Assembly (NCBI RefSeq): GCF_040239565.1
Contig: NZ_JBEHWS010000007.1
Location: 124,001 to 188,000 of the forward strand
DNA: 64,000 nt
Direction: 5' to 3'
Origin: Fulvimarina sp040239565
GTDB lineage: Bacteria > Pseudomonadota > Alphaproteobacteria > Rhizobiales > Rhizobiaceae
The translations under genes and the position numbers were made by a program. Below the pieces are notes generated by a model, which did no database searches, was not told where the DNA came from, and saw nothing but the letters and a program-made list of their open reading frames with translations. Positions 38,553 through 48,585 of the stretch are shown here, piece by piece; the first letter of the stretch is position 1, and every line of letters begins with the position of its first letter.

Positions 38553-39989
38553 TCATTGCTCGACACCCGCCGGCAACCGGCTTGCGAGAAAAGCCAGCGT
38601 GAGGAACAGCGCAATCTGGAGACTGAGGGCAGCCTCGAAGCTCGCTTTGTAAGCCTCGGGGGATGACGCGCCGGCAAGGACCCCGAAGAATATCTGGCCG
38701 AGCACAGCGACTCCGAGCGCGCCACCGATCTGTTGGAAGGTCTGCAACGCACCGGACCCAGACCCGGCATCGCGGTTCTCGACGACGGTCAGGATCGTCG
38801 CAAAGAGCGGCGCGACGGTGATGCCCATGCCGAGGCCGGCGAGTACCAGCGGCGGGAGGAAGGCCCAGTGATCGACGGTCTCGGTGACGCCGAAGACCAC
38901 ATAGAGAAGCGATCCCATGCCGCCCGCCAAGATCAATGGTCCCACCATAAGCCGCGCCTTCGCGTAGGTCGATCCGAAGCGGCCGGAGACGAGGGAGGCG
39001 ATGAAGACGCCGACGGAGAACGGCGTCGTCGTGAGACCGGACTCCAGCGGCGTGAAGCCGTAGCCGATCTGCAGAAAGATTGCGATCACGAAGAAGAAGC
39101 CCGGGATGCCGGCGAACAATGTCGCGGTCATCGTGAGACCGAGCAGGAAATGGCGGTTGGTCAGAAGGCTGACCGGAAGGAGTTGCGTCTCTTGCCGCCG
39201 CGCGCGCCTTGCCTCCCATTTCACGAAACCGGCGGCGAGCGGCACGGTGAGTGCCATCATTGCGAAGCACCACCATGGCCAGCCGAATTCGCGGCCCTCG
39301 ACCAGCGGAAAGACCACCGTGAAGACGGTGAGGGCGGCAAGCGCCACGCCGCCGAAATCCACCGGCTCGTAGTCGCCACGCTTTGTCCAAGGGATCAGCC
39401 GCCAGCCCATGACCAGGGCGAATAGACCGATCGGAATGTTGACGAGGAAGATCGGCCGCCATTCGAGGCCATAGAAGTCGGCGGCGATCAGAGCGCCGCC
39501 GGCGAGCGGCCCCGTCACCGCTGCCATGCCGGCGGTCACCCCGAAAAGCGAAAAGGCGAAGCCACGCTCCTCGCGCGAAAACGTCACCTGAACGAGGGCG
39601 AGAACCTGCGGCATCATCATCGCGCTCGACAGGCCCTGAACGAAGCGCGCCGCGATCAGGAGGCCGACGGTGGGCGCGAGGCCGCACAGGGCCGAGCCGA
39701 TGGTGAAGCCGGAAATCCCGATGAGAAACATCCGCTTGCGGCCAACGATGTCGCCGAGCCGGCCGAATGGCAGAAGTCCAAGCGCGAAGGAGAGGATATA
39801 GGCGGCGACCACCCATTCGATCTCGGAACTCGACGCATCAAGATCGGCCGTCAGGCTGGGGATCGCGACGTTAACGATGGTCACGTCGACGAGATTCATG
39901 AAGCCAGCCAGAAGCAGCACGGCGAGGATGATCCAGCGACGTGGGTCTGCTTCCAGGCTTTCTTCGCTCTCAGCGGTCGTCGTGGACAT
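38553..39989 (-). CDS. MFS drug exporter, DHA2 (EmrB/QacA) family
   Basis: 478 residues with about 14 TM helices. The N-terminal half carries PFGRLGDIVGRKRMFLIG (MFS motif A) and VDVTIVNVAIPSL (DHA2 motif D1-like), with FVQGLSSAMMMPQ in TM4. Members export diverse toxic compounds by proton antiport. No regulator or membrane-fusion gene is adjacent, so substrate is unknown. Long open frames on both strands here are mirror artefacts of the GC-rich codons. Confidence 0.92.
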   Translation of the reverse strand: MSTTTAESEESLEADPRRWIILAVLLLAGFMNLVDVTIVNVAIPSLTADLDASSSEIEWVVAAYILSFALGLLPFGRLGDIVGRKRMFLIGISGFTIGSALCGLAPTVGLLIAARFVQGLSSAMMMPQVLALVQVTFSREERGFAFSLFGVTAGMAAVTGPLAGGALIAADFYGLEWRPIFLVNIPIGLFALVMGWRLIPWTKRGDYEPVDFGGVALAALTVFTVVFPLVEGREFGWPWWCFAMMALTVPLAAGFVKWEARRARRQETQLLPVSLLTNRHFLLGLTMTATLFAGIPGFFFVIAIFLQIGYGFTPLESGLTTTPFSVGVFIASLVSGRFGSTYAKARLMVGPLILAGGMGSLLYVVFGVTETVDHWAFLPPLVLAGLGMGITVAPLFATILTVVENRDAGSGSGALQTFQQIGGALGVAVLGQIFFGVLAGASSPEAYKASFEAALSLQIALFLTLAFLASRLPAGVEQ

Positions 39990-40095
39990 CGGAGTCTTTC
40001 ATTATCCTCCGGTGCCACGGACGAAGACCGCCCACCTTTCGGTTAGGCGGTCTGGCGGCACGGGGGAGGGATGCGGCAAAAACCGTCTTCTGGGA

Positions 40096-42210
40096 CTAGA
40101 TCGTTCCCGTCATCTTCAGCGCGAAGGCGTAGATATAGGCGACCTCTTCGAGCTTGCTGAAGCGGCCGGAAGCGCCTCCGTGTCCTGAGTCCATATTGGT
40201 ACGCAGGATTATGGGGTTGTCGTCGGTCTTCGTCGCCCGCAGCCGCGCGACCCATTTCGCCGGCTCCCAATAGGTGACGCGCGGATCGGTGAGGCCGGCC
40301 AGCGCCAAAATCGGCGGATAGGCCTGCTCCGTCACGTTGTCGTAAGGGCTGTAGGACGCAATCACCTGATAGTCCTCGCCTGAGAGGATCGGATTGCCCC
40401 ATTCGGGCCATTCCGGCGGAGTCAGGGGCAGCGTGTCGTCGAGCATCGTGTTGAGCACGTCGACGAACGGAACGACCGCGACGATCGCGCCGAAGGTTGC
40501 CGGCGCCATGTTCGCGACTGTGCCCATCAGCATGCCGCCAGCCGAACCGCCGTGGGCGACGATCTGGCCCTTGCTGGTGAACTTCTCCGCCGCAAGGTGA
40601 TCGGCGGCGGCAATGAAATCGGTGAAGGTGTTTGCCTTGTTCTGGCGCCGGCCGGCCTCGTACCAGGCAAAGCCTTTGTCCTTGCCGCCACGGATATGGG
40701 CGATGGCGTGGACGAAGCCGCGATCAACGAGCGACAGGATGTTGGTGTTGAAAGACGCCGGGATCGACATGCCGTAGGACCCGTAGCCGTAGAGCAGGCA
40801 TGGCGCCGAACCATCCGTCGGGGTATCCTTGTGATGGACCAGCGAGACCGGGACCATCTCACCGTCTTTCGCGGGTGCGAAAATTCGCCGCGCCACGTAA
40901 TCGTCCGGGTTATGGCCGGAGGGCACTTCCTGGGTCTTGAGCAGCGTTCGCTCGCGGGTCTCGACATTGTACTCGAAGGTCTGGGCCGGCGTCGTCATGG
41001 AGGAGTAGGAGAACCGAATAATGTCGGTGTCGTATTCGTAGGTGCCGATCAGACCCAGCGAATAGGCCTCTTCGTCGAAGGCTATCGAATGCTCCGGCCC
41101 GTCGGTCGGATCGTCGTTCGAGTTGAATTTCTTGATGACGATGCGCGGCAGACCGTCGCGCCGCTCAAGCCAGACGAGATGCCGTTTCAACGCAAAATGG
41201 TTGAGGATCAGACGTCCGTCCTCATGCGGCACGACATCCTGCCAGGCGGATCTTTCGGGCGCGTCCATCGGCGTCGTGACGATCTTGAAGTCGCGGGCGC
41301 CGTCAGCATTGGTGCGGATGTAGAGGCAGTTCTCGCCTTCGTCCACATCGTATTCGACGCCGGTCTCGCGCTCGGCGATCAGCCTCGGCTCGGCCGCCGG
41401 ATTGGAGCCTGGGATCATCCAGCACTCGGAAGTCTCGTGATCGTGGATGTCGATCAGTACGAGACGGCCGGACTGGCTGTTGCCGACGCCCATAAAGAAG
41501 CCTGTGTCGGTTTCCTCGTAGATCAGCTGATCGTCGTCCGGCTCCGTGCCGAGGGCGTGGTAGTAGACCTTGCTGGGCCGGTGATTCTTGTCGAGGCGCG
41601 TATAGAAGAAGCCGCGCGAATTGGAGGCCCAGGCCGCCCCGCCACTCGTATCGTGGATCACCGTGCCCGTATTCTCGCCGGTCTCGGCATCTCGAATGGC
41701 GAGGAGATAATATTCCGATCCCTTGTCGTCATAGGACCACGCCAGCATCGAATGGTCTGGCGAATGGCTGACGCCGCCAAGCGAGAAATAGGGCTTCTCG
41801 GCGGCTTCTTTCGGTCCGTCGACGAGGATATGCGGCTCGCTCGAAGTCTCTTCGCCACGCCGGTAGCGCACGAATCGTGGATATTCGGCCCCGGCTTCGT
41901 AGGCTACGCCGTAGGAGAAATCGCCATCGGGCGCCGGAACGGACGAATCGTCCTCCTTGATGCGGCCTCGCAGCTCCGCGATCAGCGTTTCACGCAGCTC
42001 CTTCGTGTCGCCCATAACCGCTTCTGCATAGGCGTTTTCCGCCTCGAGATGCTTGCGGATGGCCGGATTGAGAACGCTCGTATCCTTGAAGACATCTTGC
42101 CAGTTGGGTGCCCTCAACCAGGCATATTCATCCGATCTTTCAATACCATGGCGTGTATCGCGCTCGATCAGGCGTTCGGCCGTGGGTGGGCTGGGAAGGT
42201 CAACGGGCAT
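40096..42210 (-). CDS. ptrB: oligopeptidase B (prolyl oligopeptidase family S9A)
   Basis: 704 residues, the usual length. The N-terminal beta-propeller begins after MPVDLPSPPTAERLIERD. The C-terminal hydrolase domain has the nucleophile S556 in HGGSAGGMLMG and the family block YGYGSYGMS. The late ASYSPYDNV and MDSGHGGASGR supply the Asp and His regions. It cleaves oligopeptides after Arg or Lys in the cytoplasm. Divergent from the mrp operon by 276 bases. Confidence 0.94.
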   Translation of the reverse strand: MPVDLPSPPTAERLIERDTRHGIERSDEYAWLRAPNWQDVFKDTSVLNPAIRKHLEAENAYAEAVMGDTKELRETLIAELRGRIKEDDSSVPAPDGDFSYGVAYEAGAEYPRFVRYRRGEETSSEPHILVDGPKEAAEKPYFSLGGVSHSPDHSMLAWSYDDKGSEYYLLAIRDAETGENTGTVIHDTSGGAAWASNSRGFFYTRLDKNHRPSKVYYHALGTEPDDDQLIYEETDTGFFMGVGNSQSGRLVLIDIHDHETSECWMIPGSNPAAEPRLIAERETGVEYDVDEGENCLYIRTNADGARDFKIVTTPMDAPERSAWQDVVPHEDGRLILNHFALKRHLVWLERRDGLPRIVIKKFNSNDDPTDGPEHSIAFDEEAYSLGLIGTYEYDTDIIRFSYSSMTTPAQTFEYNVETRERTLLKTQEVPSGHNPDDYVARRIFAPAKDGEMVPVSLVHHKDTPTDGSAPCLLYGYGSYGMSIPASFNTNILSLVDRGFVHAIAHIRGGKDKGFAWYEAGRRQNKANTFTDFIAAADHLAAEKFTSKGQIVAHGGSAGGMLMGTVANMAPATFGAIVAVVPFVDVLNTMLDDTLPLTPPEWPEWGNPILSGEDYQVIASYSPYDNVTEQAYPPILALAGLTDPRVTYWEPAKWVARLRATKTDDNPIILRTNMDSGHGGASGRFSKLEEVAYIYAFALKMTGTI

Positions 42211-42486
42211 TCAACTCGCTCGGGACTTTTACGGGATGTCTTGAAGCCGGCAGCGCGACCGCGCCGCCGAAAGCACGGAGGTTTCACGATAGCCGATCGG
42301 GCCGCCCGTGCAAAACTGCGGCCAGTTCGGCGCCTACGGACTCGTGAACAGATGTTATCGCTCGGGGCGAGCTGAGTGCGCTTTCGCGGCCACTATGGCT
42401 TGCCCCGAGCGGACGCGGTTTCTATGAAGAAAGGGATCGATGCGTTCGGGTGACCGGGTGCGAGACCAAGGAGGGATGAGGCGCTG
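42211..42486 (+). promoter_or_regulatory. intergenic region before the mrp operon
   Basis: The 276 bases between divergent ptrB and mrpA must hold both promoters. I can recognise only the ribosome site AGGAGGGATGAGG before mrpA (about 42469-42481). No clear operator or repeat is seen. Confidence 0.4.
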
Positions 42487-44853
42487 ATGGACGAATTGAA
42501 CGGTTTCGTCTCCGATTTCGGCTATGTGGCGCTGATCCTGCCTTTCCTCGCCGCAGCCATCGCCCCGCTTCTCACCTCCGTTCTCAAATCCCATTCCACC
42601 TGGCTTCTGGCGCTGGCACCGGCCGCAGCCTTCGTGATCTTTCTGCGCGGCATCTTCGAGGTGGCCGAGGGCACGGTTTATCGCTGGGGCTTCGAGTGGA
42701 TTCCGAGCTTCGACATCGCCTTCTCCTTCCGGCTGGACGGCCTGTCGATGGTGTTCGCGCTGCTGATCACCGGCATCGGAACTTTCATCATCCTCTATGC
42801 TGGCGGCTACATGAAGGGGCACAAGGACCAGGGGCGGTTCTATTCCTTCATGCTGATGTTCATGGGCTCGATGCTGGGTCTCGTCGTCGCCGACGACCTC
42901 ATCACCCTGTTCGTCTACTGGGAACTCACCTCGATCACCTCCTTCCTGCTGATCGGGTTCGACCATACCCGCGAGCGTGCGCGGCGTGGCGCTGTTCAGG
43001 CGCTTGTCATCACCGGCGGAGGCGGTCTCGCCCTGCTCGCCGGCCTCATCGCGATTCGCGAATTCCATGGCCTCACATCGCTCAGCGATATTCTCGAAGC
43101 TGGCGACATGCTCCGCGAGAGCCCGTATTATCTCGCGATCCTGATCCTCGTTCTTTGCGGCGCCTTCACGAAGTCGGCGCAGATGCCATTCCACGTCTGG
43201 CTGCCGAACGCGATGGAAGCGCCGACGCCTGTCTCGGCCTATCTGCATTCCGCCACCATGGTGAAAGCTGGCGTCTACCTGCTGCTGAGGCTCCATCCGG
43301 CGCTTGGCGAGACGATGCTCTGGATGACGATCCTGCCGATCTTTGGCTCCATAACCCTCGTCGCCGGCGCGCTGCTCGCGGTGCGCGCGACCGATATCAA
43401 GATCACGCTCGCCTATACCACGCTCGCTTCGCTCGGTTTGCTCGTCATGCTGATCGGGGTTTCGTCCGAGACCGCGATCATTGCGGCGGTGCTCTATCTG
43501 ATCGCCCATTCGCTCTTCAAAGGCGGGCTCTTCATGGTCGCCGGCTCGGTCGACCATAGCGCTCACACCCGCGAGATCGATCGCCTTGGCGGACTTGGCC
43601 GCCACATGCCGCTTACCTTCGTGGCCGCGATCCTTTGCGCACTTTCCATGGGCGGCATGACGCCCTTTGTCGGCTTTCTCGCCAAGGAGGAGATCTATCA
43701 TGCGCTCGAATACGGCGATTTCTATCATATAGCCCTTTTGATCGCGGCGATTGCCGGCAATGCCCTGATGTTCGCCGCTGCCTTCATCGTCGGGCTTCAG
43801 CCCTTCGTCGGCACTAAGCCGCAGCATATCGACCATCCCCACGAGAGCGGGCTCAGGGTCTGGCTCGGGCCTCTGGTGCTCGGAGTGCTGTCCCTCGTCG
43901 GAGCGCTCTATTACGGCGTCTATCACGAGCTCTTTTCCATGCCGATGGCGAGTGCCTCTTATGGTGAGCCGCTGGAGATCGAGATCGGCTGGGTGCCCCA
44001 TCTCAATCTCGCCTTTGCGCTGTCCTGCCTCACAATCGTTCTTGGCGTGATCATCTATCTCGCCTCGACCCGGATACGAGCCAAGCTCGCAGCGTTCCTC
44101 GCCGCCGTCGGCTGGGGCCCGGATCACGGCTTCGATCAGGCGATGCGTGGGCTTGTCCGCATGTCGTTCTTCGTAACGCGTATCGTGCAGCCCGGCCGCC
44201 TCGACTACTATATGACCACGGTGATGATCGTTCTGGTCATCGCCCTCTTCGGTTCGATGTGGTGGGCGGGCGGCTTCCCGAGCGTTCCGGCAATTCCCGA
44301 TCTTCAGCCCTATGAGTGGATCATTCTCGGCCTGATCGTCTTTGGTATTCTGGCCGTCGTCGTTTCCAAAAACCGGCTTCAGGCCATCGTCTCGCTCGGC
44401 ATCCAGGGTTACGCTGTCGCCTTCATCTTCATGCTGCAGGGCGCGCCGGATCTGGCCTTCACCCAGTTCATGGTGGAGACGCTGTCGGTCGTCATCCTTG
44501 CTCTCGTCATGACCCGGCTGAAGCTTTCGCCGGGCGACCATCGTCCGCTTGCCCAGAAACTGCCTGATGCCACGATCGGCGTTCTCGCCGGTATCGGCTT
44601 CGGCCTCTTTCTGCTTGCGGTTGTCCAGAGCGAGTTCGATCGCAGTTTGTCGGACTTCTTCGAGCGCTACAGCTATGCCATCGCCCACGGCAGGAACATC
44701 GTGAACGTCATTCTCGTCGACTTCCGCGGAATTGATACGATGGGCGAGATCGCGGTCGTCATGACAGCCGGGCTCGCGGTGCTCGCTCTGATCCGCATTC
44801 GGGTCGGCCGATATGGCAAACGAACGGTCGATCCGATGGAGGCAACGCCATGA
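42487..44853 (+). CDS. mrpA: Mrp-type Na+(K+)/H+ antiporter subunit A
   Basis: 788 residues, polytopic. It carries the NuoL/ND5-like core (LLIGFDHTRERARRGAVQALVITG, PFHVWLPNAMEAPTPVSAYLHSATMVKAG) plus the C-terminal MrpA-specific extension (QGAPDLAFTQFMVETLSVVILALVM). It forms the large proton-pathway subunit of the heteromeric inner-membrane antiporter. A strong ribosome site precedes the ATG. Its stop overlaps the mrpB start (ATGA). In many rhizobia (pha system) A and B are one fused gene; here they are separate. Confidence 0.96.
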   Translation: MDELNGFVSDFGYVALILPFLAAAIAPLLTSVLKSHSTWLLALAPAAAFVIFLRGIFEVAEGTVYRWGFEWIPSFDIAFSFRLDGLSMVFALLITGIGTFIILYAGGYMKGHKDQGRFYSFMLMFMGSMLGLVVADDLITLFVYWELTSITSFLLIGFDHTRERARRGAVQALVITGGGGLALLAGLIAIREFHGLTSLSDILEAGDMLRESPYYLAILILVLCGAFTKSAQMPFHVWLPNAMEAPTPVSAYLHSATMVKAGVYLLLRLHPALGETMLWMTILPIFGSITLVAGALLAVRATDIKITLAYTTLASLGLLVMLIGVSSETAIIAAVLYLIAHSLFKGGLFMVAGSVDHSAHTREIDRLGGLGRHMPLTFVAAILCALSMGGMTPFVGFLAKEEIYHALEYGDFYHIALLIAAIAGNALMFAAAFIVGLQPFVGTKPQHIDHPHESGLRVWLGPLVLGVLSLVGALYYGVYHELFSMPMASASYGEPLEIEIGWVPHLNLAFALSCLTIVLGVIIYLASTRIRAKLAAFLAAVGWGPDHGFDQAMRGLVRMSFFVTRIVQPGRLDYYMTTVMIVLVIALFGSMWWAGGFPSVPAIPDLQPYEWIILGLIVFGILAVVVSKNRLQAIVSLGIQGYAVAFIFMLQGAPDLAFTQFMVETLSVVILALVMTRLKLSPGDHRPLAQKLPDATIGVLAGIGFGLFLLAVVQSEFDRSLSDFFERYSYAIAHGRNIVNVILVDFRGIDTMGEIAVVMTAGLAVLALIRIRVGRYGKRTVDPMEATP

Positions 44854-45269
44854 AAACCATCATCTTCCGCTTCACGGCGCCTTATCTCACCAGCCTGATG
44901 GTGCTGTTTTCGATCTTCGTTCTCCTGCGCGGTCATAACGAACCGGGAGGCGGCTTTATCGGCGGCCTCATTGCCGCCTCGGCCTTCGCGATTTACGGCA
45001 TCGCCTGCGGTGTCGCGCCAGTGCGCCGTGCGCTGCACTTCCATCCAATGGGGATTGCCGCGGCCGGCCTTATGCTCGCGGTCCTCGCCGGTTGCGCCTC
45101 GCTGATCGCCGACACGGAATTCCTGACCGGCCTCTGGGTTTTCCCAAAATTCCTCGGAACGGAAGTTCCGCTTTCGACGCCGCTCTTCTTCGATATCGGG
45201 GTCTATCTCGTCGTCGTCGGAGCGATCTCCTCGATCGCGCTTGCCCTCGAAGAAAGAGAGACCGACTGA
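44850..45269 (+). CDS. mrpB: Mrp antiporter subunit B
   Basis: 139 residues, four TM helices. The diagnostic MnhB segment LRGHNEPGGGFIGGLIAASAFA lies at residues about 27-48. Start overlaps mrpA by 4 bases; stop shares a base with the start of mrpC (TGATG). Part of the seven-subunit complex. Confidence 0.95.
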   Translation: MKTIIFRFTAPYLTSLMVLFSIFVLLRGHNEPGGGFIGGLIAASAFAIYGIACGVAPVRRALHFHPMGIAAAGLMLAVLAGCASLIADTEFLTGLWVFPKFLGTEVPLSTPLFFDIGVYLVVVGAISSIALALEERETD

Positions 45270-45646
45270 TGGAAATCGCGCTTTGCTTCGTCGTCGCGGC
45301 GATGTTCGCGGTGACGGTCTATCTGATTCTCTCCAAGCACATCATCCGCATGCTGCTCGGTGTGGTGCTGCTCGGCAATTCGGTAAACCTCCTGATCTTT
45401 ACCAACGGCCGCATCCAGTCGATCGTCCCGCCGATCATTCCGGAGGGCACGGAAGTGCCGACCGAGGTGATTGCGAATCCATTGCCGCAAGCCCTGATCC
45501 TGACGGCGATCGTCATCTCCTTCTCGTTCTTCGCCTTCCTTCTCGTCCTGTCCTACCGGGCGTTCCAGGATCTCAACACGGATGACACCGACGAAATGCG
45601 CGTCGCCGAACCCGAGGACGAGGGGCTACCGCCCCTCGGTTACTGA
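45269..45646 (+). CDS. mrpC: Mrp antiporter subunit C
   Basis: 125 residues, NuoK-like with three TM helices: SKHIIRMLLGVVLLGNSVNLLIF and PLPQALILTAIVISFSFFAFLL. The ATG at 45269 uses the last base of the mrpB stop. A longer open frame from 45092 lies inside mrpB and is rejected. Acidic C-terminal tail. Confidence 0.95.
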   Translation: MEIALCFVVAAMFAVTVYLILSKHIIRMLLGVVLLGNSVNLLIFTNGRIQSIVPPIIPEGTEVPTEVIANPLPQALILTAIVISFSFFAFLLVLSYRAFQDLNTDDTDEMRVAEPEDEGLPPLGY

Positions 45647-45651
45647 CGACC

Positions 45652-47283
45652 ATGGCCGCTGATTCCTCCCTCGAGGCCCTCAAGGCCGAAGCGATGACAC
45701 AGGGCTCGGTGCCGCTGATCGACTATTCGGTGGTGCTGCCGGTCGTGATCTGCTTCATCTTCGGTGCCGCGTTGCTGATGCTGCGCAAGAACATCCGCTG
45801 GCACCCGCTGATCGCACTTCCGGGACTTGTCATCCTTTTCCTGGTCGATCTCTTATTGCTTTACCGGGTTGCGACGCAGGGAACGGTGACGATGATGATG
45901 GGCGGTTGGCTGCCGCCCTTCGGCATTGCCTTCACGGCCGATCTCATGGGGGCACTCTTCCTTTCGGCGTCCGGATTCGCCGCCCTCTGTTGCGGCATCT
46001 ATTCGGTTGCGAGCATTTCCAAGGTGGAACGGCGCTACGGCTTCTTTCCGCTGCTTTTCATCATGATGGGTGGCGTCTCAGGCTCGTTCGTCACGGGAGA
46101 CATCTTCAACCTCTATGTCTGGTTCGAGGTCTTCCTCATCGGCTCCTTCGGATTGCTGATCCTGGGCTCCGAACACGAGCAGCTCGACGGGGCGACGAAA
46201 TACTGCTTCCTCAATCTCGTCGGAACGACCTTCTTCCTGATCGCGACCGGTTACCTTTATGGTATCTTCGGCACACTCAACATGGCTGACATAGCGGAAA
46301 AGGCCGCGGATACGGACAAGACGGCGATGCTCTTTACGCTTGCCGCTCTCTATTTCATGTCCTTCGCCATGAAGGCGGCGGCCTTCCCGCTCAATTTCTG
46401 GCTCCCGGCCTCGTATCACACCCCCCGCTTCGTGGTGTCAGCCCTCTTCGCGGGCCTTCTGACCAAGGTCGGCGTCTACGCGGCGATCCGCATCAACCTG
46501 ATGCTCTTCCCGCCCGAGCGGGCCGAACTCAGCACGATCATCGCCTGGGTTGCCGCGCTCACGATGCTCGTCGGCGGTCTCGGTGCTCTGGCTCAGAGCG
46601 ATCTTCGCCGCCTCCTCAACTACATGGTTGTCGCCGGTATCGGCACGATCTTCGTCGCGCTCGCAATGCCTGTGCCGGACGGTGATATTGCTTCGAGTTC
46701 GCTCTCGATCGGGCTGTCGGGCGCCATCTTCTATGCGCTCCATTCGATCGTCGTGATGACTGCGCTCTATCTTGCCGCCGGAGTTGCGGCGCATCTGACC
46801 GGCACGTCCTCGCTTCGAGAAATGGGCGGTCTCTGGCGGCATAATCCGCTCTTTGCCGCGGTCATGTTGATCCTGCTCTTTGCGGTATCCGGCCTGCCGC
46901 CGTTTTCCGGCTTCTGGCCCAAGGTCGCGCTGGTCCGTGCCTCGATCTCGGGCGATCTGCCCTGGCTCGCGGCCATGGTTCTCGTCTCCGGTTTCCTGTT
47001 GACGATTGCCAGCGCGCGCGTCTTCGCGCTCGGCTTCTGGCGCCCGCTTCCGGCGGCCGTCGCGGCTGAAACGGAGGCGGAGCGTAAGGGCATCATCGAA
47101 GAGAAGTTCCTCGCGGCCGGCCCCGACCGCGCGCTCTCGGCGATCCCACTCTTTGCGCTCACCGCCTTCATCGTGATCGTGGGCGTCTGGCCGCAATGGC
47201 TCTTCGATCTGACCGATGGCGCCGCGGCCGGCGTGATCGATCCGAGCGGATACATCTCGTCGGTGTTCGGAGACGCTCCATGA
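45652..47283 (+). CDS. mrpD: Mrp antiporter subunit D
   Basis: 543 residues, NuoM/N-like proton-pumping subunit. It has the conserved glutamate region NLYVWFEVFLIGSFGLL and the FAMKAAAFPLNFWLPASYHTPRF block with the buried Lys. It starts five bases after mrpC and its stop overlaps mrpE by 4 bases. The N-terminal 20 residues before the first TM are unusually long but in frame with no better start nearby. Confidence 0.95.
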   Translation: MAADSSLEALKAEAMTQGSVPLIDYSVVLPVVICFIFGAALLMLRKNIRWHPLIALPGLVILFLVDLLLLYRVATQGTVTMMMGGWLPPFGIAFTADLMGALFLSASGFAALCCGIYSVASISKVERRYGFFPLLFIMMGGVSGSFVTGDIFNLYVWFEVFLIGSFGLLILGSEHEQLDGATKYCFLNLVGTTFFLIATGYLYGIFGTLNMADIAEKAADTDKTAMLFTLAALYFMSFAMKAAAFPLNFWLPASYHTPRFVVSALFAGLLTKVGVYAAIRINLMLFPPERAELSTIIAWVAALTMLVGGLGALAQSDLRRLLNYMVVAGIGTIFVALAMPVPDGDIASSSLSIGLSGAIFYALHSIVVMTALYLAAGVAAHLTGTSSLREMGGLWRHNPLFAAVMLILLFAVSGLPPFSGFWPKVALVRASISGDLPWLAAMVLVSGFLLTIASARVFALGFWRPLPAAVAAETEAERKGIIEEKFLAAGPDRALSAIPLFALTAFIVIVGVWPQWLFDLTDGAAAGVIDPSGYISSVFGDAP

Positions 47284-47753
47284 CGCTCTATCTCATCAAC
47301 CTCGTATTGGCGTTGGTCTGGGTCGTCGTCACCGGCTCTTTCACGCTGCTTAACCTGCTGTTCGGTTTCGTCCTCGGTGCCTGCGCGCTCTATCTCATCC
47401 GCGAGCAGGTGGGCGGTGCAGGATACATGCAGCGCGGCTTTCTGATCACCAAGCTGTTCCTGTTTTTTCTGCTGGAACTTCTGAAGTCCGCTTGGCGTGT
47501 CGCGACCCTTGTGCTGAAGCCGAAGATGAACCTCAAACCCGGCATCTTCGCCTACCATCTGAGAGCCGATCGGGACTTCGAGATCACGCTGCTCGCCAAC
47601 ATGATCACGCTAACGCCGGGTACGCTCTCGGTCGACGTCTCCGAGGACCGATCGACCCTTTATGTGCACGCCATCGACTGCTCCGATCCCGAAGCCAACC
47701 GCCGCGATATCGCGACCGGTTTCGAACGCATGATTCTGGAGGCATTCCGATAA
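47280..47753 (+). CDS. mrpE: Mrp antiporter subunit E
   Basis: 157 residues: two N-terminal TMs, then a cytoplasmic domain with ANMITLTPGTLSVDVSEDRSTLYVHAID, the MnhE signature. Start ATG 47280 overlaps the mrpD stop (ATGA). An upstream open frame from 47196 is antisense-like and rejected. Confidence 0.94.
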   Translation: MTLYLINLVLALVWVVVTGSFTLLNLLFGFVLGACALYLIREQVGGAGYMQRGFLITKLFLFFLLELLKSAWRVATLVLKPKMNLKPGIFAYHLRADRDFEITLLANMITLTPGTLSVDVSEDRSTLYVHAIDCSDPEANRRDIATGFERMILEAFR

Positions 47754-48127
47754 TGATCGAGGACTATGCCAGCCAGTTCTATGAATATGCGATCGATTTC
47801 GGTCTTGTATTGATGGGGCTTTCCTTCCTGCTGACGACCGTGCGGATCATCATTGGTCCGACGTTGCCGGACAGGGTGCTCGGCCTCGACATGCTGACCA
47901 GCGTTTCGATCGGTTTCATCGCACTCATTGGTATCAATACAGGCTTCACGCTCTACGTGGACATCGCCATCGCGCTCGGACTTGTGGGCTTTCTCGCGAC
48001 CATCGCCTTCTCGCGCTTCATCCTCGCACGCGGACAGAGCGGCGATGAGGATAGTCCAGAGTCTCTGCCGTTCCGCGATCCGCAGGGCGAGGCGTCCGAC
48101 GGTTCGGAAGAGGAGGCGAGCTCGTGA
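47753..48127 (+). CDS. mrpF: Mrp antiporter subunit F
   Basis: 124 residues, three TMs: VRIIIGPTLPDRVLGLDMLTSVSIGFIALI is the MnhF hallmark. It starts on the last A of the mrpE stop and overlaps mrpG. A hydrophilic acidic tail of about 35 residues (GDEDSPESLPFRD) is longer than in many homologues. Confidence 0.94.
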   Translation: MIEDYASQFYEYAIDFGLVLMGLSFLLTTVRIIIGPTLPDRVLGLDMLTSVSIGFIALIGINTGFTLYVDIAIALGLVGFLATIAFSRFILARGQSGDEDSPESLPFRDPQGEASDGSEEEASS

Positions 48128-48585
48128 CGGCTTTTTATTACGTACTCGAAGGCTTGCTTATCGTTGCCGGCTCGCTCTTCATCGCGCTGGCTGCGCTTGG
48201 CCTTGTTCGGCTTCCCGATCTCTACACGCGAATGCACTCTGCGTCGAAGGCTGGATCGGTCGGGGCAGGCCTTCTCCTGTTGGCACTGGCGCTGAATTCG
48301 GAGTCCCTGCCGGAGAGCCTCCGCGCCATCGCCGCGATTGTCTTCTTCCTGCTGACGGCGCCGATCTCCGCTCATCTCCTCGCCAAGGCATCCTACACCG
48401 TCGGCTATTCGTTGTGGCCGGGCTCGGTCCTCGATGAGATGCCGAAGGTGAAACCGAAGGCCGGCGAGAGCATCGCGCGGGGACGTGCTCAGGAAGAATT
48501 CTTTGTCGGCAAGGCGACGGAGCCGGCCTGGCGACGCGACCGGCGATCGGCGGCTCCGAAATGGAGCGATCTGAGGAAGAAGTGA
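48124..48585 (+). CDS. mrpG: Mrp antiporter subunit G
   Basis: 153 residues, GTG start overlapping the mrpF stop (GTGA). Three TMs with LGLVRLPDLYTRMHSASKAGSVGAGLL, the MnhG motif. The C-terminal 45 residues are cytoplasmic and basic. The following DUF423 gene starts inside the last 25 bases, so the operon continues. Confidence 0.94.
   Translation: MTAFYYVLEGLLIVAGSLFIALAALGLVRLPDLYTRMHSASKAGSVGAGLLLLALALNSESLPESLRAIAAIVFFLLTAPISAHLLAKASYTVGYSLWPGSVLDEMPKVKPKAGESIARGRAQEEFFVGKATEPAWRRDRRSAAPKWSDLRKK

Noticed and set aside
38437..39816. 459-codon minus-strand frame overlapping the MFS exporter
   Set aside because: Shifted frame of the exporter gene, Arg-rich and without TM segments.
40552..42375. 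607-codon plus-strand open frame opposite the oligopeptidase gene
   Set aside because: Antisense artefact of the GC-rich code; no domain and no ribosome site.
42355..44688. 777-codon minus-strand open frame opposite mrpA
   Set aside because: Its translation is almost entirely charged residues, the mirror of hydrophobic MrpA codons.
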